A DNA stretch of 64,000 nt, from contig MU839840.1 of assembly GCA_030411725.1 (NCBI GenBank), positions 1,161,699 to 1,225,698 of the forward strand. The letters are read 5' to 3'. The DNA is from Echria macrotheca (lineage: Eukaryota > Ascomycota > Sordariomycetes > Sordariales > Schizotheciaceae). The notes below the pieces were generated by a model. It was not told the origin of the DNA, made no database searches, and worked only from the letters and a program-made list of their open reading frames with translations. The translations under genes were made by a program, and so were the position numbers. Positions 1 through 9,496 of the stretch are shown here, in pieces (the stretch's first letter is position 1; every line of letters starts with the position of its first letter).

Positions 1-2655
1 TGAATGAGAGGCGTCCGTTTGATGCTGTCGGCCACATCCACTAAAGCCCCCCTTTTCAACAGAGTCCGCACTATCCGTTCGTACCCTCCCTGAGCGGCGC
101 GCGCCAGTGGTGTTAAACCGTAGATGTCCTGGCTGTTCATATCAGCTCCGTGATCCAGCAGAGTATCGACCACGTCCAGGTATCCTTGTCCTTTATACGT
201 AGCCAACGACAAAGGCGTCCGTCCGAGGTAGTCCGCCGGGTCAACGTAAGCACCCCTCTCCACTAACAAATTCACGACGCCCTCCTGTCCGTCATATGCG
301 GCCCATGACAGAGCAGTCCGCATTTTGTTGTCCGAGGTCTCGATACTAGCGCCACAGTCCAGCAGCAGGCGTACTAAGGATGGATGTCCTCTGAATGCAG
401 CGATGGAGAGTAGTCTCTGTCCATTGCGCGCCTTCATCTGTTGGTGGCCTCCTTTGCTTAGCAGTATCTTCACGATATCGTGCAATCCAAACCATACTGC
501 TAGCTCGAGGCCGCTTATCTGTCCGTCGTCTCGCCCATCGTTTTTCAACCAGTCCCCTATTTCCCCAAGTTCGTTTAACACCTGGGAGGATGCTTTGACT
601 CGCCACGGATCCAATAGCAATCCTAGCGCCCGCGTCGTTCGGGCGGCCTGGGGCGGGCTTTCCAAGGTATGGTCAGCCCAAAATCTGCAAGCGTAATCGA
701 AGAGCGGGTTTTCTTCTAAACGCCGAGCCAAATCTGCCTCGCTTTGGCAGGGCTGGTTGAAAGTTTCAAAAGAGAGATATTTCAAACAGGTGTCAGCAAT
801 AGTTCCATCGGCGTCAGGGAACCACCTGTTCTTGGTTCTCGCAAAGTACTCCTGCGTGGTGTAGTGTACCAGCCGAACGACATTGCTGCCCTCGTCAATC
901 GCAACTAGTCCTGCACAGCCGGATATCAAGTCTTCAGTGTCGATCATGTACTCTGGATTCAGCTGTGTGGAAGAGCGTACTGCCATGGCGTGTTGGACTT
1001 CGTAGGCATCGAGGGGTCGTCTGGCATGAGTGATCCAGGCGAGGACGGCAATCGAGGTCTCTCTGTCGCCTTCGTTCTGGCTGAGAATCCTAGTCATGGC
1101 TTGCTCATACAGAACATCCAATCCCGAGAGTCCTTTCGGTAGATCGTGGAGGGCGTCACGGATATCCCCGGGAGTTCGTTTGCTGAAGAGATAGTCGAGT
1201 TGCAGTTTGGCAAGCAGGAACCTAGACGCGATTAGTATTGCTACCCGAACTGCACGGCGTGCCTGGACGGCCATACATCCCATGAGCGGCAGCCATGACC
1301 TCATGCTTAATTGCGCCTTGCAAGTCGGGAAAGTTGGAAAGACGGGGTCGTCTAAGCATTCTTGAACGGCGCTCGATGTATCCGAGGATATCGTCGTCGG
1401 AAGCAGAAATCTCTTTTGTGCCACATGACCCAAGAATCTCAAAGAACTGAGACGAAGTCTCCGGACGGGAGGTTACTAGCAAATTGAAATGAGCCTGGCC
1501 GACTAGTCGTAGTGCTTGTAGCACCGCCTCCCTTGCCTCTGGTGAGATCTCGTCGAGAGCATCAACGACGAAGAAGACTCGAGAGTACAGAGAACACATG
1601 TCTCTCAGAGCTGTCGAAAGATCATCTAAGGCTGGCCGCGTGCGACTTTCCCGATGCCGAGCGTACAGGGATCGCAGAAAACCCGGGAGGTTTGGCTTGT
1701 TGTCTTGGGCAAGTTGCTTCAACAGACTGCCGAGTATATCCTCAGCTTTCTGTTCGTATTGCCGACGAAAGTTGCTGTATACGAACGCAACCCCTATATC
1801 GCGACATTTGGCTTCGTTAAGTAGGTTTTCAATGACAATGGATGCGAGGATAGTCTTTCCTGCCCCGGGTATACCGGGACAGAACAGGACATCTCCCTGG
1901 GTTTCCCGCCATGCAAGAAATTCGGCCGAGTCGAGGAACCACTGACAACTGCCGGGTTGTCTTTGACGAATACAGTCGGCTTGCTCGGTGGTATAGTCAA
2001 CGGGGCTGAGCCAAGCAAGGATGGCCTCGCGCTCCACGCCGAGGTCTTGGGCATCGTGGCGGAGGTGAAGATTTGTCATATCTCGATGCAAAGTCGTCTG
2101 CCGATCGGAGAGTGAGGAAATGCCGTGCATCAGATTTACGGCATCTTGTCTGGCCTCGACAGCAGTGTGTTGGACAGCCTGTGTTAGTTGAGCCAGTTGT
2201 TCCTCATGACGCGATGCGGCTCTCGTAATCTCGAGGATGAGCCGCCGTGAATCGTTAGCCAGAGCCAGTGTCAGGAGAGCCTTCTCGCTGTCGATGTTAC
2301 TCTGAAACTCCTTGATTTCTTTCTCCTGGAAAGGCCAGGCGATGCTTGTCGAAAGCTTGGAAAGTCCGGTCCGGGGCTGCAGTTTTGCTTCCATCTCCTG
2401 CAGGATGGCTCTCAGCCTACCCAGCGGGCCTCCGGGGGCTTCGAGAATCTTAATCGTTTCCGACCAGGCTTCTCCTTCTTCAGCATCATCTGACTCGTCT
2501 TTTAACTGATTGAGGATCACCTCGCACGCTCGAAGCCGCTCGCGGAGCGCTTTCCTTTCTTTAGATGCGCCTACGGCCGAGTTGATGAATGCGATGAGCT
2601 TATTTGACAGTTGGATGATGCCTGCGACGCTCGCAGCGGCACTGAGGGGGTCCAT
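1..2655 (-). CDS. HeLo-like/NACHT/ankyrin NLR-type protein (3' end off window)
   Basis: An intracellular NOD-like receptor of the fungal STAND class, a family linked to non-self recognition and programmed cell death. Exon 1 is 1277-2655; a 54-nt intron (1223-1276, GTATGG donor, CTAAT branch, CTAG acceptor) leads into exon 2, which runs off the left edge with 867 residues visible and no stop. Residues 1-140 start MDPLSAAASVAGI and are helical, resembling fungal STAND N-terminal (HeLo-like/SesA-like) domains. Walker A is GIPGAGKT (261-268); a Walker B-type FFVVDALDE lies near 361-369. A winged-helix-like region with YTTQEYF follows. About the last 170 visible residues are ankyrin repeats (VVDTLLDHGADMNSQD, RTPLSLATYKGQ). 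The family and architecture are clear; the exact N-terminal class is inferred. Confidence 0.88.
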
Positions 2656-3908
2656 GTCGGTTCGCCCACTGAGAGTCGTATCAGGTTCTTTGATGAAAAA
2701 GATGGCAAGCGAGGATCTTAAGACACTCGAATAAGTCTGCGAAGCCCTTGGTCCGTTGCTTGTGCAGATGGCGATCTCAGGATGCAGTTGAGTTGATTAC
2801 GGCAGCGCTGTGCGGAGAGGGGAAGACATCGGCGGCAGCACAGCCACACCTGAAAGGTCGGTTGTGCCAATCATAATTGTTTGGGAAAGGCGAATTGTAA
2901 CGATTGGCGGTGTGTCTTTGGAGGTCACACAGTTTTCTGGGAGTTCATCAGAAGAGTCGAACCATTGCGGTTGAGAATTTTGATTGCGTCACGGAAACAT
3001 GGAAGTCGCGGTTTGTTGGCCTGTTGCTGAGAGCCCTGAACGGCAGCTGCCACTGCGAGGCTCTTTCCACCCGCCAGGACTATGATTTCTGCCCAACCAC
3101 GACACTGAGGAAAGAGAATTTGAACTTGAAGAGTCTCCAGAGTTCCGGGCCAGGATGAGTCAGACATTGTTTCCACCCATAGCACACTGGTAGAATGCAG
3201 GAGCAGTCCATGGTCTGTTTGTAGGTACGCTTCATTTCCACATCTCATCGTCCTGACCAAAAACTGACGCCGGATGTTCGTACCAAAATGGGACTGTAAC
3301 ACAGAGTCCTTTTGCTGATATCGTTCTTCTCTAGTGCGGCATTGCTAGTTTCTGGCACTGTTATCGTCGTATCGTTCGGAGATGCCCGAAAATTACTGAA
3401 GAAAGATCCATTTTTATTTCGTGATGGCGCTGGTAGATGCTGGCGTGACAATCCGGTAACGGACGCCAGCTGTCGCCATCTCGGATGGGGACAGATATTT
3501 ATTGATCTGTTGTCATCCCTAGACGATATCATCGAATTATATCAGGGCTGAGAACTGGCCAAGCGTAGCTGTACGACTGCCGAGCATGCAGCCACACCGC
3601 ATTGACTGAGCCGGTCGTACGAGATGAAGGAGCTGATATCCTCGTCGAACTTCCCAGGGAAGCACATCCATCGATAGTTCCCAAGGATCCCTAGTCGACC
3701 CCTTTTTTGTCGGCTCATCCGGGATGAGAAAAGGAGACATATGAGGCGCCACCTTGGACAGCCGCACGCTCCCCATGGTTGCAGAAAACCGAACAGCAGT
3801 CCATCGGCAGGGGACGCTCGACCTCTCATCATATAAACCCCCGGAGTTCAGCTTCACGACGATGAGGTCAACTCACCCAGGCCGTCACCACAACGCCCCC
3901 AAGGCAGG
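2656..3908. other. Intergenic, divergent promoters of NLR and WSC genes
   Basis: About 1.25 kb between two divergent genes. Several open frames of 70-125 codons exist here, but none resembles a known domain and they overlap on opposite strands, so none is called. The only specific element seen is a TATA box at 3832. Confidence 0.6.
3832..3837 (+). promoter_or_regulatory. TATA box of the WSC gene
   Basis: TATAAA lies 77 bp upstream of the WSC-gene ATG, a usual place for a fungal TATA element given a short 5' UTR. Seen directly; function inferred. Confidence 0.5.
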
Positions 3909-5139
3909 ATGCATCTCAGCAGCGTGGTTCCGACCATTGTCGCCGGCGCGGCTCTGGTGTCGGCGCAGTGCGTGATCCCAATGACTCCTCTTCCAGGCAC
4001 CATCTCAGCACCATTCCGGGTCCAAGTCCAGAATGCCTCGCGCCCGGAGGTCCACAACAAGTACATGAACCTGTTTGTTGCTGGGGCCGGTGACCGTCAT
4101 CTTTTCATCGGACCAGTTGGAAATCCGACGTATGATCTCACTCTCATCGACGGGGTCATCAACTGGGTAGCCGGTGGCATCCGCGCTGTCATTGGAGGGG
4201 AAGTAAGTACAGAAGCTGTCTGATGCTGCCATCTCAGCTAACCGTCAGTACTCTGATATCGACCATACCACCAAGATGTTCATGACGGAACGCGGAGATC
4301 CTCGTGCCATCTTCGAGCCTACCAACGCCTGCGACCCTGACGACCCGACTCAAACCCAGGTTGAGTTGCGCTTTGTGACATGGCAAAGTCATCCAGCCGG
4401 TGGTTGGATCTGCGTGCGCCCTGCGTTCGATGGCGGCTACGAGTTCCGCTATTATCCCCCAGATAATAACCGTGAGTCCTGGAAGTAACTCTTGAAGACA
4501 CCATGCTGAGTCCTCACAGTTGTCGACCCCAATCGCGAATGCATCAAGGTAACACTTGTTGTACGTCCCTCCGGGGACGGGCCCTTGACTTCCACAACCT
4601 CGGGAACAAGTACCGCGGCGACGGCTCCGCCCACCAGTAGTGCGGCCACTTCCACCGAAGAGCTCGATTGTTCTGACTCTGACATATCCACAGCCACGGC
4701 TTCCAGCGATACATCAGCAACTTCAGCCGCCCCGAGTTCGACCGCGACGACCACGCCCGCCCTCTTTACTGACATGACCGCGATGGGCTTCCGTTTCATA
4801 GGCTGCGCGCCGGAAGAGCGCCGTGTCGATCCCTTCGACTTTTACGGCCGCACGCTTCCAGATGCCGTGTTCTCAGGAGACAACATGACCAACGAGCTGT
4901 GCCTTAGCTCATGCGCCGCGGCCGGCTATATCTATGCTGGTACGGAGTGGAGCCGCGAGTGCTGGTGTGCCAACGCCTATGCACCAACGAGACAGCCCGG
5001 TACGACGGTTGCGAGCGTGGGCAACTGCAATTTCCGCTGCAGTGGAGATGTGAGCCAGTTTTGCGGTGGTGATGCTTGGTTGAGTCTGTATCAAAAGTGT
5101 CTGGATGGAGTCCCGTGCGTGAATAATGTCTTCACATAG
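3909..5139 (+). CDS. Secreted WSC-domain protein
   Basis: Secreted or wall-associated protein of 378 aa, probably carbohydrate-binding. Exons 3909-4202, 4249-4471 and 4520-5139; introns have GTAAGT...CGTCAG and GTGAGT...CACAG borders and the frame is continuous. A signal peptide (MHLSSVVPTIVAGAALVSAQ) precedes a beta-rich N-terminal domain of about 190 residues that I do not recognise. A Ser/Thr/Ala-rich linker follows (about residues 205-265). The C-terminal WSC domain has the expected cysteine spacing (FRFIGCAPE, CLSSCAAAGY, SRECWCANAY, CNFRCSG, QFCGG). No GPI signal or transmembrane helix follows the WSC domain, so this is not a classic WSC stress sensor. A TATA box lies 77 bp upstream. 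Confidence 0.85.
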
Positions 5140-5943
5140 TCTTGGCGGTCTGTGGCTTGGGGATTAAGATAATGATTCTTATGGGGATTGATGTTGCTGA
5201 ATGTTTAGTTCTAGTTTGTATTAGTATCTAAAACGGGACCTAATACTTGCGTGGGATGGTCCGTCGAGAAGCTGATGGGTCACTAGTAGTGTGAGTGTTT
5301 GGTCGCCGCCGGGGCTGCGCATGGGAGCCTTCTCCCAGACAGATTGTCGCAAAAAAAGCCTACAGAAAATGTGTAATGGGGATCTGATACCGGGAAGGTA
5401 GAGGATGATATGCACTTGCTCCGGATTGACCGATCAAAGTGAGGGTTGACACTGAAACAGTGAGCACTTACGAATTGCTCTGAAAAGTCGCCTTTGCTTT
5501 GAAGTTTGCACATGATGTTCCCGGACGCCGAAGGTTATTCCCAGGTTTCATCACTCAGGACTAGTGACTCGGCCGCATTTTCCAAATTTTGGGCCGCTGC
5601 CGAAGAGCGAACGGCGAATCTTTAAAAAGTCCAGTGAATAAAAAAATAAATAAATATGGCGTCATAGCTGACTGTTGGACTGATTTGAAGCGCGATGAGG
5701 AATCACGGACAAAACTCGGAACCCCGCGATCGCCAAGACCCAATGAAGCTGCATCGCGGGGCATATCTTTCCCAAAGCTACGGGCGCTGCGTGCACTGTG
5801 CTCGCGTCATCGGCCCCTGACAAATCATCGCCGGAATGAGACGGTTACATCATCCCTCTGGAACACTCCACCTTCGATCGCGTCTTTTTCAGGAGCTTTT
5901 AAACCACCGCAGTCTGCACACCATCCGACGCCACATATTCCCA
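5140..5943. other. Intergenic
   Basis: About 800 bp holding the 3' UTR of the WSC gene and the promoter of the thioredoxin gene. The open frames here look like chance frames. No repeat or RNA gene was seen. Confidence 0.55.
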
Positions 5944-6521
5944 ATGACATCCAGATTCATAGCAGCATCTTCGAGAGCACTAAGATCGAGACCAAGTTCG
6001 ACGACACCAATTGCACCCAAACTTTTCAGCACAAGCTCGCCCAAGATGACCGTTCACAACATTGCTACGTACGTTTCAACCCCGCCATTCTCAAGGAACC
6101 GCCGCCGTTCGCAGCGGCGCCCGCACGCAACGATCATGTACTGATGCTTTGTGTTTAGCAAGGACGAGTTCAAGGAGGCGATTGCGAAGCACCCCATCGT
6201 TGTCCTCGACGCGTTCGCGACATGGTGTGGACCTTGCAAGGCCGTGGCTCCCATCATTGCCAAGTACGTCCGGTCTGCCTTTGTTTGGACGGGGACATTG
6301 CTAACATTACGGTTCAACGCAGGTGGGCCCAGTCAGACGAGTTCAAGGATAAGATCTACTTCGCCAAATTCGACGTTGATGCGCTCCCCGAACTTACACA
6401 AGAACTCGGCATCCGGGCCATGCCCACGTTCACCATCTTCCAGGATGGTGACAAGGCCGGCGAGCATGTCGGCGGCAACCCGGGACCACTCCTCAACCTG
6501 ATCAAGAAGATTGCCCAATAA
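5944..6521 (+). CDS. Thioredoxin with possible mitochondrial presequence
   Basis: Small dithiol oxidoreductase with the active site WCGPC (ATWCGPCKAV). Exons 5944-6068, 6159-6263 and 6323-6521 give 142 aa; intron borders are GTACGT...TTTAG and GTACGT...CGCAG. The cis-Pro loop (IRAMPTFTIF) and the C-terminal GGNPGPLLNLIKKI are typical. The ATG at 5944 adds 34 residues rich in Arg/Ser/Thr and poor in acidic residues (MTSRFIAASSRALRSRP), which looks like a mitochondrial targeting peptide. A second ATG at 6046 starts MTVHNIAT, the usual start of cytosolic fungal thioredoxins. One gene may therefore supply two compartments. Family certain; dual use inferred. Confidence 0.93.
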
Positions 6522-6843
6522 GCGACGATGGAAGGCTAGAACGACATGGCATAGAAAACAGTCGGAGGGATTGTGAGGATATCTAGACGGCGTCTGAAAG
6601 ATGTATATTGTACGATGGAAGTTTAGCTATTGGCTTCAAGCCTAAGCGATTTGCGTTGCTATTGTTGGCCCCATTTTCCTGGAATACTGTGTACGAGCTG
6701 AAGAACATGACTTTGTCCCGGTGCTCCGATGTGGACGATGGCCAGGGTGTTGAGGCTTCTAGCCACCGAGTCCTTGATGCTCCTGCTACATCGGTACGGC
6801 TTCTCGGTGAGATGGCGCGTCGTGACATTGACAGTTAACCAAT
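6522..6843. other. Convergent 3' spacer
   Basis: About 320 bp between the 3' ends of the thioredoxin gene and the minus-strand gene at 6844. It should hold both 3' UTRs. Nothing else was seen. Confidence 0.55.
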
Positions 6844-7680
6844 TTAACCAATTTGCCTGTTAGGTTCCGCATCCTCCCACAACCGTTCCCGTCGGGTCGA
6901 CAGCCTCTTCATCACGGCATCCACCTCCTGCCTCGCCTCGGCCGCGCGGAAGGCATCCGGCCACCCAAACCGCTGATACAGCTGCCTGATAAAATGCACA
7001 TCCAGATCGGTGCCCCAGCCCTCCTTGTCCCCCTGCTGCGCAAATTCCTCCTCGGTGATCACCCTCGCTGGATCAGCGAGCGGCGACACACGAGGCACAT
7101 ACATGGAGACCCTCCCCATGCAAGGGATCAGCACCAGCTCGCGGTACTCTCGTTTGAGGTTGTCAAAGTACGCCTTGACATCGCACCCGTCGAGCTGGTC
7201 GCACCGCAGCATGTCCTCGATGATCTCACCGTGGCGGACGTCGAGGAACATCTCGCGCCCCCAGCTCTCATATCCGCGCGCGAGCGGGATCAGGTCTGCC
7301 GGCTTGGCGAGATCTCCGTTTTTGAGGCGGTAGTCGCATCCGCCGCCGAAGATCCTCGAGGGCGCCCATTCCCTGTCAAGGTCGATGAAGTATTTGGGTG
7401 TGCCGCGGGCTACGTAGTCGATTAGGCCGCACTTGTAATGGAATGAGGCCCTGCCTTTGAAGTAGGGGAGCAGGCGGAGGACAGAGACGGCTAGCGGGGA
7501 CTTGCCGACGCAGACGGCAGGTGTGAGGTGCGGCCAGCCTGTGGGAGGGGGGATTTGGAGGTCGGAAGGGGAGTAGTGTAAGGTGGTGAGGAAGGTGTAG
7601 AAGTCGAGGAAGAGGGCGGCAAGTTCTTCGGGTGTGTAGGGAGGCGGTGGGCCATTGTCATCGTCTGTTGGGGTCCTCAT
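6844..7680 (-). CDS. Conserved-looking fungal protein of unknown function, 278 aa
   Basis: Intronless frame of 278 codons with consistent coding composition. I do not recognise the family. There is no signal peptide or membrane segment. Visible features are a Pro-rich N-terminus (PPPPYTPEELAALFLDFY), a segment with several aromatic and Gly residues (YFIDLDREWAPSRIFGGG), and a charged C-terminus ending near RRERLWEDAEPN. The mix of Trp, Asp and Tyr suggests a folded cytosolic protein. It converges with the thioredoxin gene. The start at 7680 is the first ATG of the frame. Confidence 0.72.
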   Translation of the reverse strand: MRTPTDDDNGPPPPYTPEELAALFLDFYTFLTTLHYSPSDLQIPPPTGWPHLTPAVCVGKSPLAVSVLRLLPYFKGRASFHYKCGLIDYVARGTPKYFIDLDREWAPSRIFGGGCDYRLKNGDLAKPADLIPLARGYESWGREMFLDVRHGEIIEDMLRCDQLDGCDVKAYFDNLKREYRELVLIPCMGRVSMYVPRVSPLADPARVITEEEFAQQGDKEGWGTDLDVHFIRQLYQRFGWPDAFRAAEARQEVDAVMKRLSTRRERLWEDAEPNRQIG

Positions 7681-8241
7681 CGTGTCAAGTCAGGGGGTAC
7701 GGAATACAAGCCAAGGTCTGTGTGGACGGGACAAAGGAGGTCGTGTCTAAGTATTCTGTCAGGATAAAGAAAAAATGGCGAACGAGATATTGTCTTTTTA
7801 AAGTAGATGAGTCATTTATTGGTAGCGTTATGGGTCTTATGTTAGCGACAATGAGATGGAGACCGTGGAGATGGTTAGAGCGGGCCTAGAAAAACGGTTG
7901 TTCATGGTCCTCAGCGTGTTTACCGGTATCAGCGAGAATATTGTGAGAGTGAGAGTTAAGGGTTGTGGACGGCGTAGGGATGTTGAGCTTTGACCAGCAA
8001 TAAATCACCCGTCCCCGGCGAGAGTAACAAAATATTGGAAGAAAAGGGGTCAGAGAAGTCCAGGGTTAGGGTTTTATCCCGGTGCTGGGCATTCACACCG
8101 CGGCATCACCCGCAACCTCACCCCACCTTCCTTTCAACAACTTAAAGCCAGCTCGAGCAAAACCGCAACCGAGGCCGCCATCTAGAGTCTTTTGTATCCC
8201 CACAGTACTCGTACTTAAGAACAGTTCTCTGCGCATTCGCA
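7681..8241. other. Divergent promoter region upstream of hnt3-like gene
   Basis: About 560 bp between the divergent 278-aa gene and the Hnt3-like gene. It contains a telomere-repeat-like motif at 8062-8074. No other gene or repeat was seen. Confidence 0.55.
8062..8074 (-). promoter_or_regulatory. Telobox-like motif (AAACCCTAACCCT on minus strand)
   Basis: A 13-bp telomeric-repeat motif 168 bp upstream of the hnt3-like ATG. The identical 13-mer occurs in the opposite orientation upstream of the HAUS6-like gene at 38665. Internal telomere-like boxes bind Tbf1/Taz1/Myb-type factors in other organisms; a role here is inferred. Confidence 0.45.
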
Positions 8242-9075
8242 ATGGCTGAAGAAGCGGAAGACGCCCAGGATTTTGTCGAAGGCAATGCGTCATCGGACCC
8301 AGCTTCAGCCAAGACACGCAACGCCTTCACCGAGCTGATGCGACCAAAGCCCAAAGCGCCAAAGACAGAAGGGACAGACCCGACACCACGCAGCGCCCTC
8401 AAGAAGCTGGTCGGGTGGAAGGGCGCGCTGCTCGAGCCCATTGAGCATCCCGAACGGTTCCCCTCAGAGGTGGTGCGCGTGACTCTGAACACGGTCCTGC
8501 TCCGGGATAAGTTCCCCAAGGCCACCGTCCACCTTCTCCTCCTCCCACGGTCCCGGGACCATTACGACTTACATCCGCACGAGGCGTTCGCCGACCCGGC
8601 CTTCCTGGCCATGATCAAAGAGGAAGCCGCCAGCGCGGCCGACCTCGCCGCTGCCGAGTTGGGCCGGCTACTCTCGCCGTTCTCGGCCTCCAGCAAGGCG
8701 CGGAACGACGCCATGGACGCCGGGGAGGTTTCTTTCGCCGAGCTGCCGCCGGGTCGCGACTACCGGTCTGAGATCCGGGTCGGGATCCACGCGCATCCGA
8801 GCATGGCGCATCTGCACGTGCATATCATCTCGCGGGATATGCATTCAGATAAGGTGAAGCATCGGAAGCACTACAACAGCTTCAATACGCCGTTTTTCAT
8901 CCCGGTGGAGGATTATCCACTTCTAAAGGATGACGAGCGGTTGCGGACGTCGTTTCAGAATGCGAATCTGGGGAGGGACTTGGTGTGCTGGCGGTGTGGG
9001 AGGGACTTCGGGAAGCATTTTGCACAGCTCAAGGAGCATTTGGAGGAGGAGTTTGAGGTGTGGAAGGCTCTGTGA
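8242..9075 (+). CDS. hnt3: Aprataxin-like HIT/zinc-finger DNA-adenylate hydrolase
   Basis: Homologue of aprataxin/Hnt3, which removes AMP from 5' ends left by abortive DNA ligation in nuclear single-strand break repair. The intronless frame gives 277 aa. The HIT motif is H-L-H-V-H-I-I, preceded by the IRVGIHAHPSMA segment. A C-terminal zinc-finger-like motif has C-W-R-C-G followed by H and Glu ligands (KHFAQLKEHLEEEF), matching the C2HE finger of fungal Hnt3. The N-terminal 60 residues are low-complexity, with PTPRSALKKLVGWKGAL leading into the HIT fold. The start at 8242 is the first ATG, in a good context. The coding strand shifts from C-rich to G-rich along the gene. Confidence 0.9.
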   Translation: MAEEAEDAQDFVEGNASSDPASAKTRNAFTELMRPKPKAPKTEGTDPTPRSALKKLVGWKGALLEPIEHPERFPSEVVRVTLNTVLLRDKFPKATVHLLLLPRSRDHYDLHPHEAFADPAFLAMIKEEAASAADLAAAELGRLLSPFSASSKARNDAMDAGEVSFAELPPGRDYRSEIRVGIHAHPSMAHLHVHIISRDMHSDKVKHRKHYNSFNTPFFIPVEDYPLLKDDERLRTSFQNANLGRDLVCWRCGRDFGKHFAQLKEHLEEEFEVWKAL

Positions 9076-9496
9076 GTTCTGCCGTGGAAAGAAGGCGCGG
9101 GAGCGTTGTAAGTGGACAGGCGCGAAGGGTATGTCTTTCTTGCAAGATCGGGGGCTAAGATTACGGTAGGCGTCAAGTCGAAGCTTCCGGATGGGAGTTG
9201 TTCCGTCATTCGCAAGGTCCAGTGGAATGATTCCAGACGCCAGACTTGGAAGCCCTTAAATATACCCTGGCTTTCATTTCTCAATCGGGGTAGGTTTGGG
9301 GCTTGGACAGCGCCTCCTGCATCCAAGGGAGTGGTGGCCTTTGCGGGAGCCGCCTTTGCTGCAGGTCTTGTGGCTGTGAAAATGCCCCGCCCAGAGCCTG
9401 GCCTAATGCTTCCAAAAAACCTCAGGTTTACCCTTCACTCAGTCGCGACAAATAACCTCCCACAAGCCGCCGCTGTCTCCGCCTTCGCCTGCTCTC
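9076..9496. other. Intergenic
   Basis: About 420 bp between the Hnt3-like gene and the Ras fusion, which lie head to tail. It holds a 3' UTR and a promoter. An open frame crosses it but overlaps the next gene in another frame, so it is treated as chance. Confidence 0.5.
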
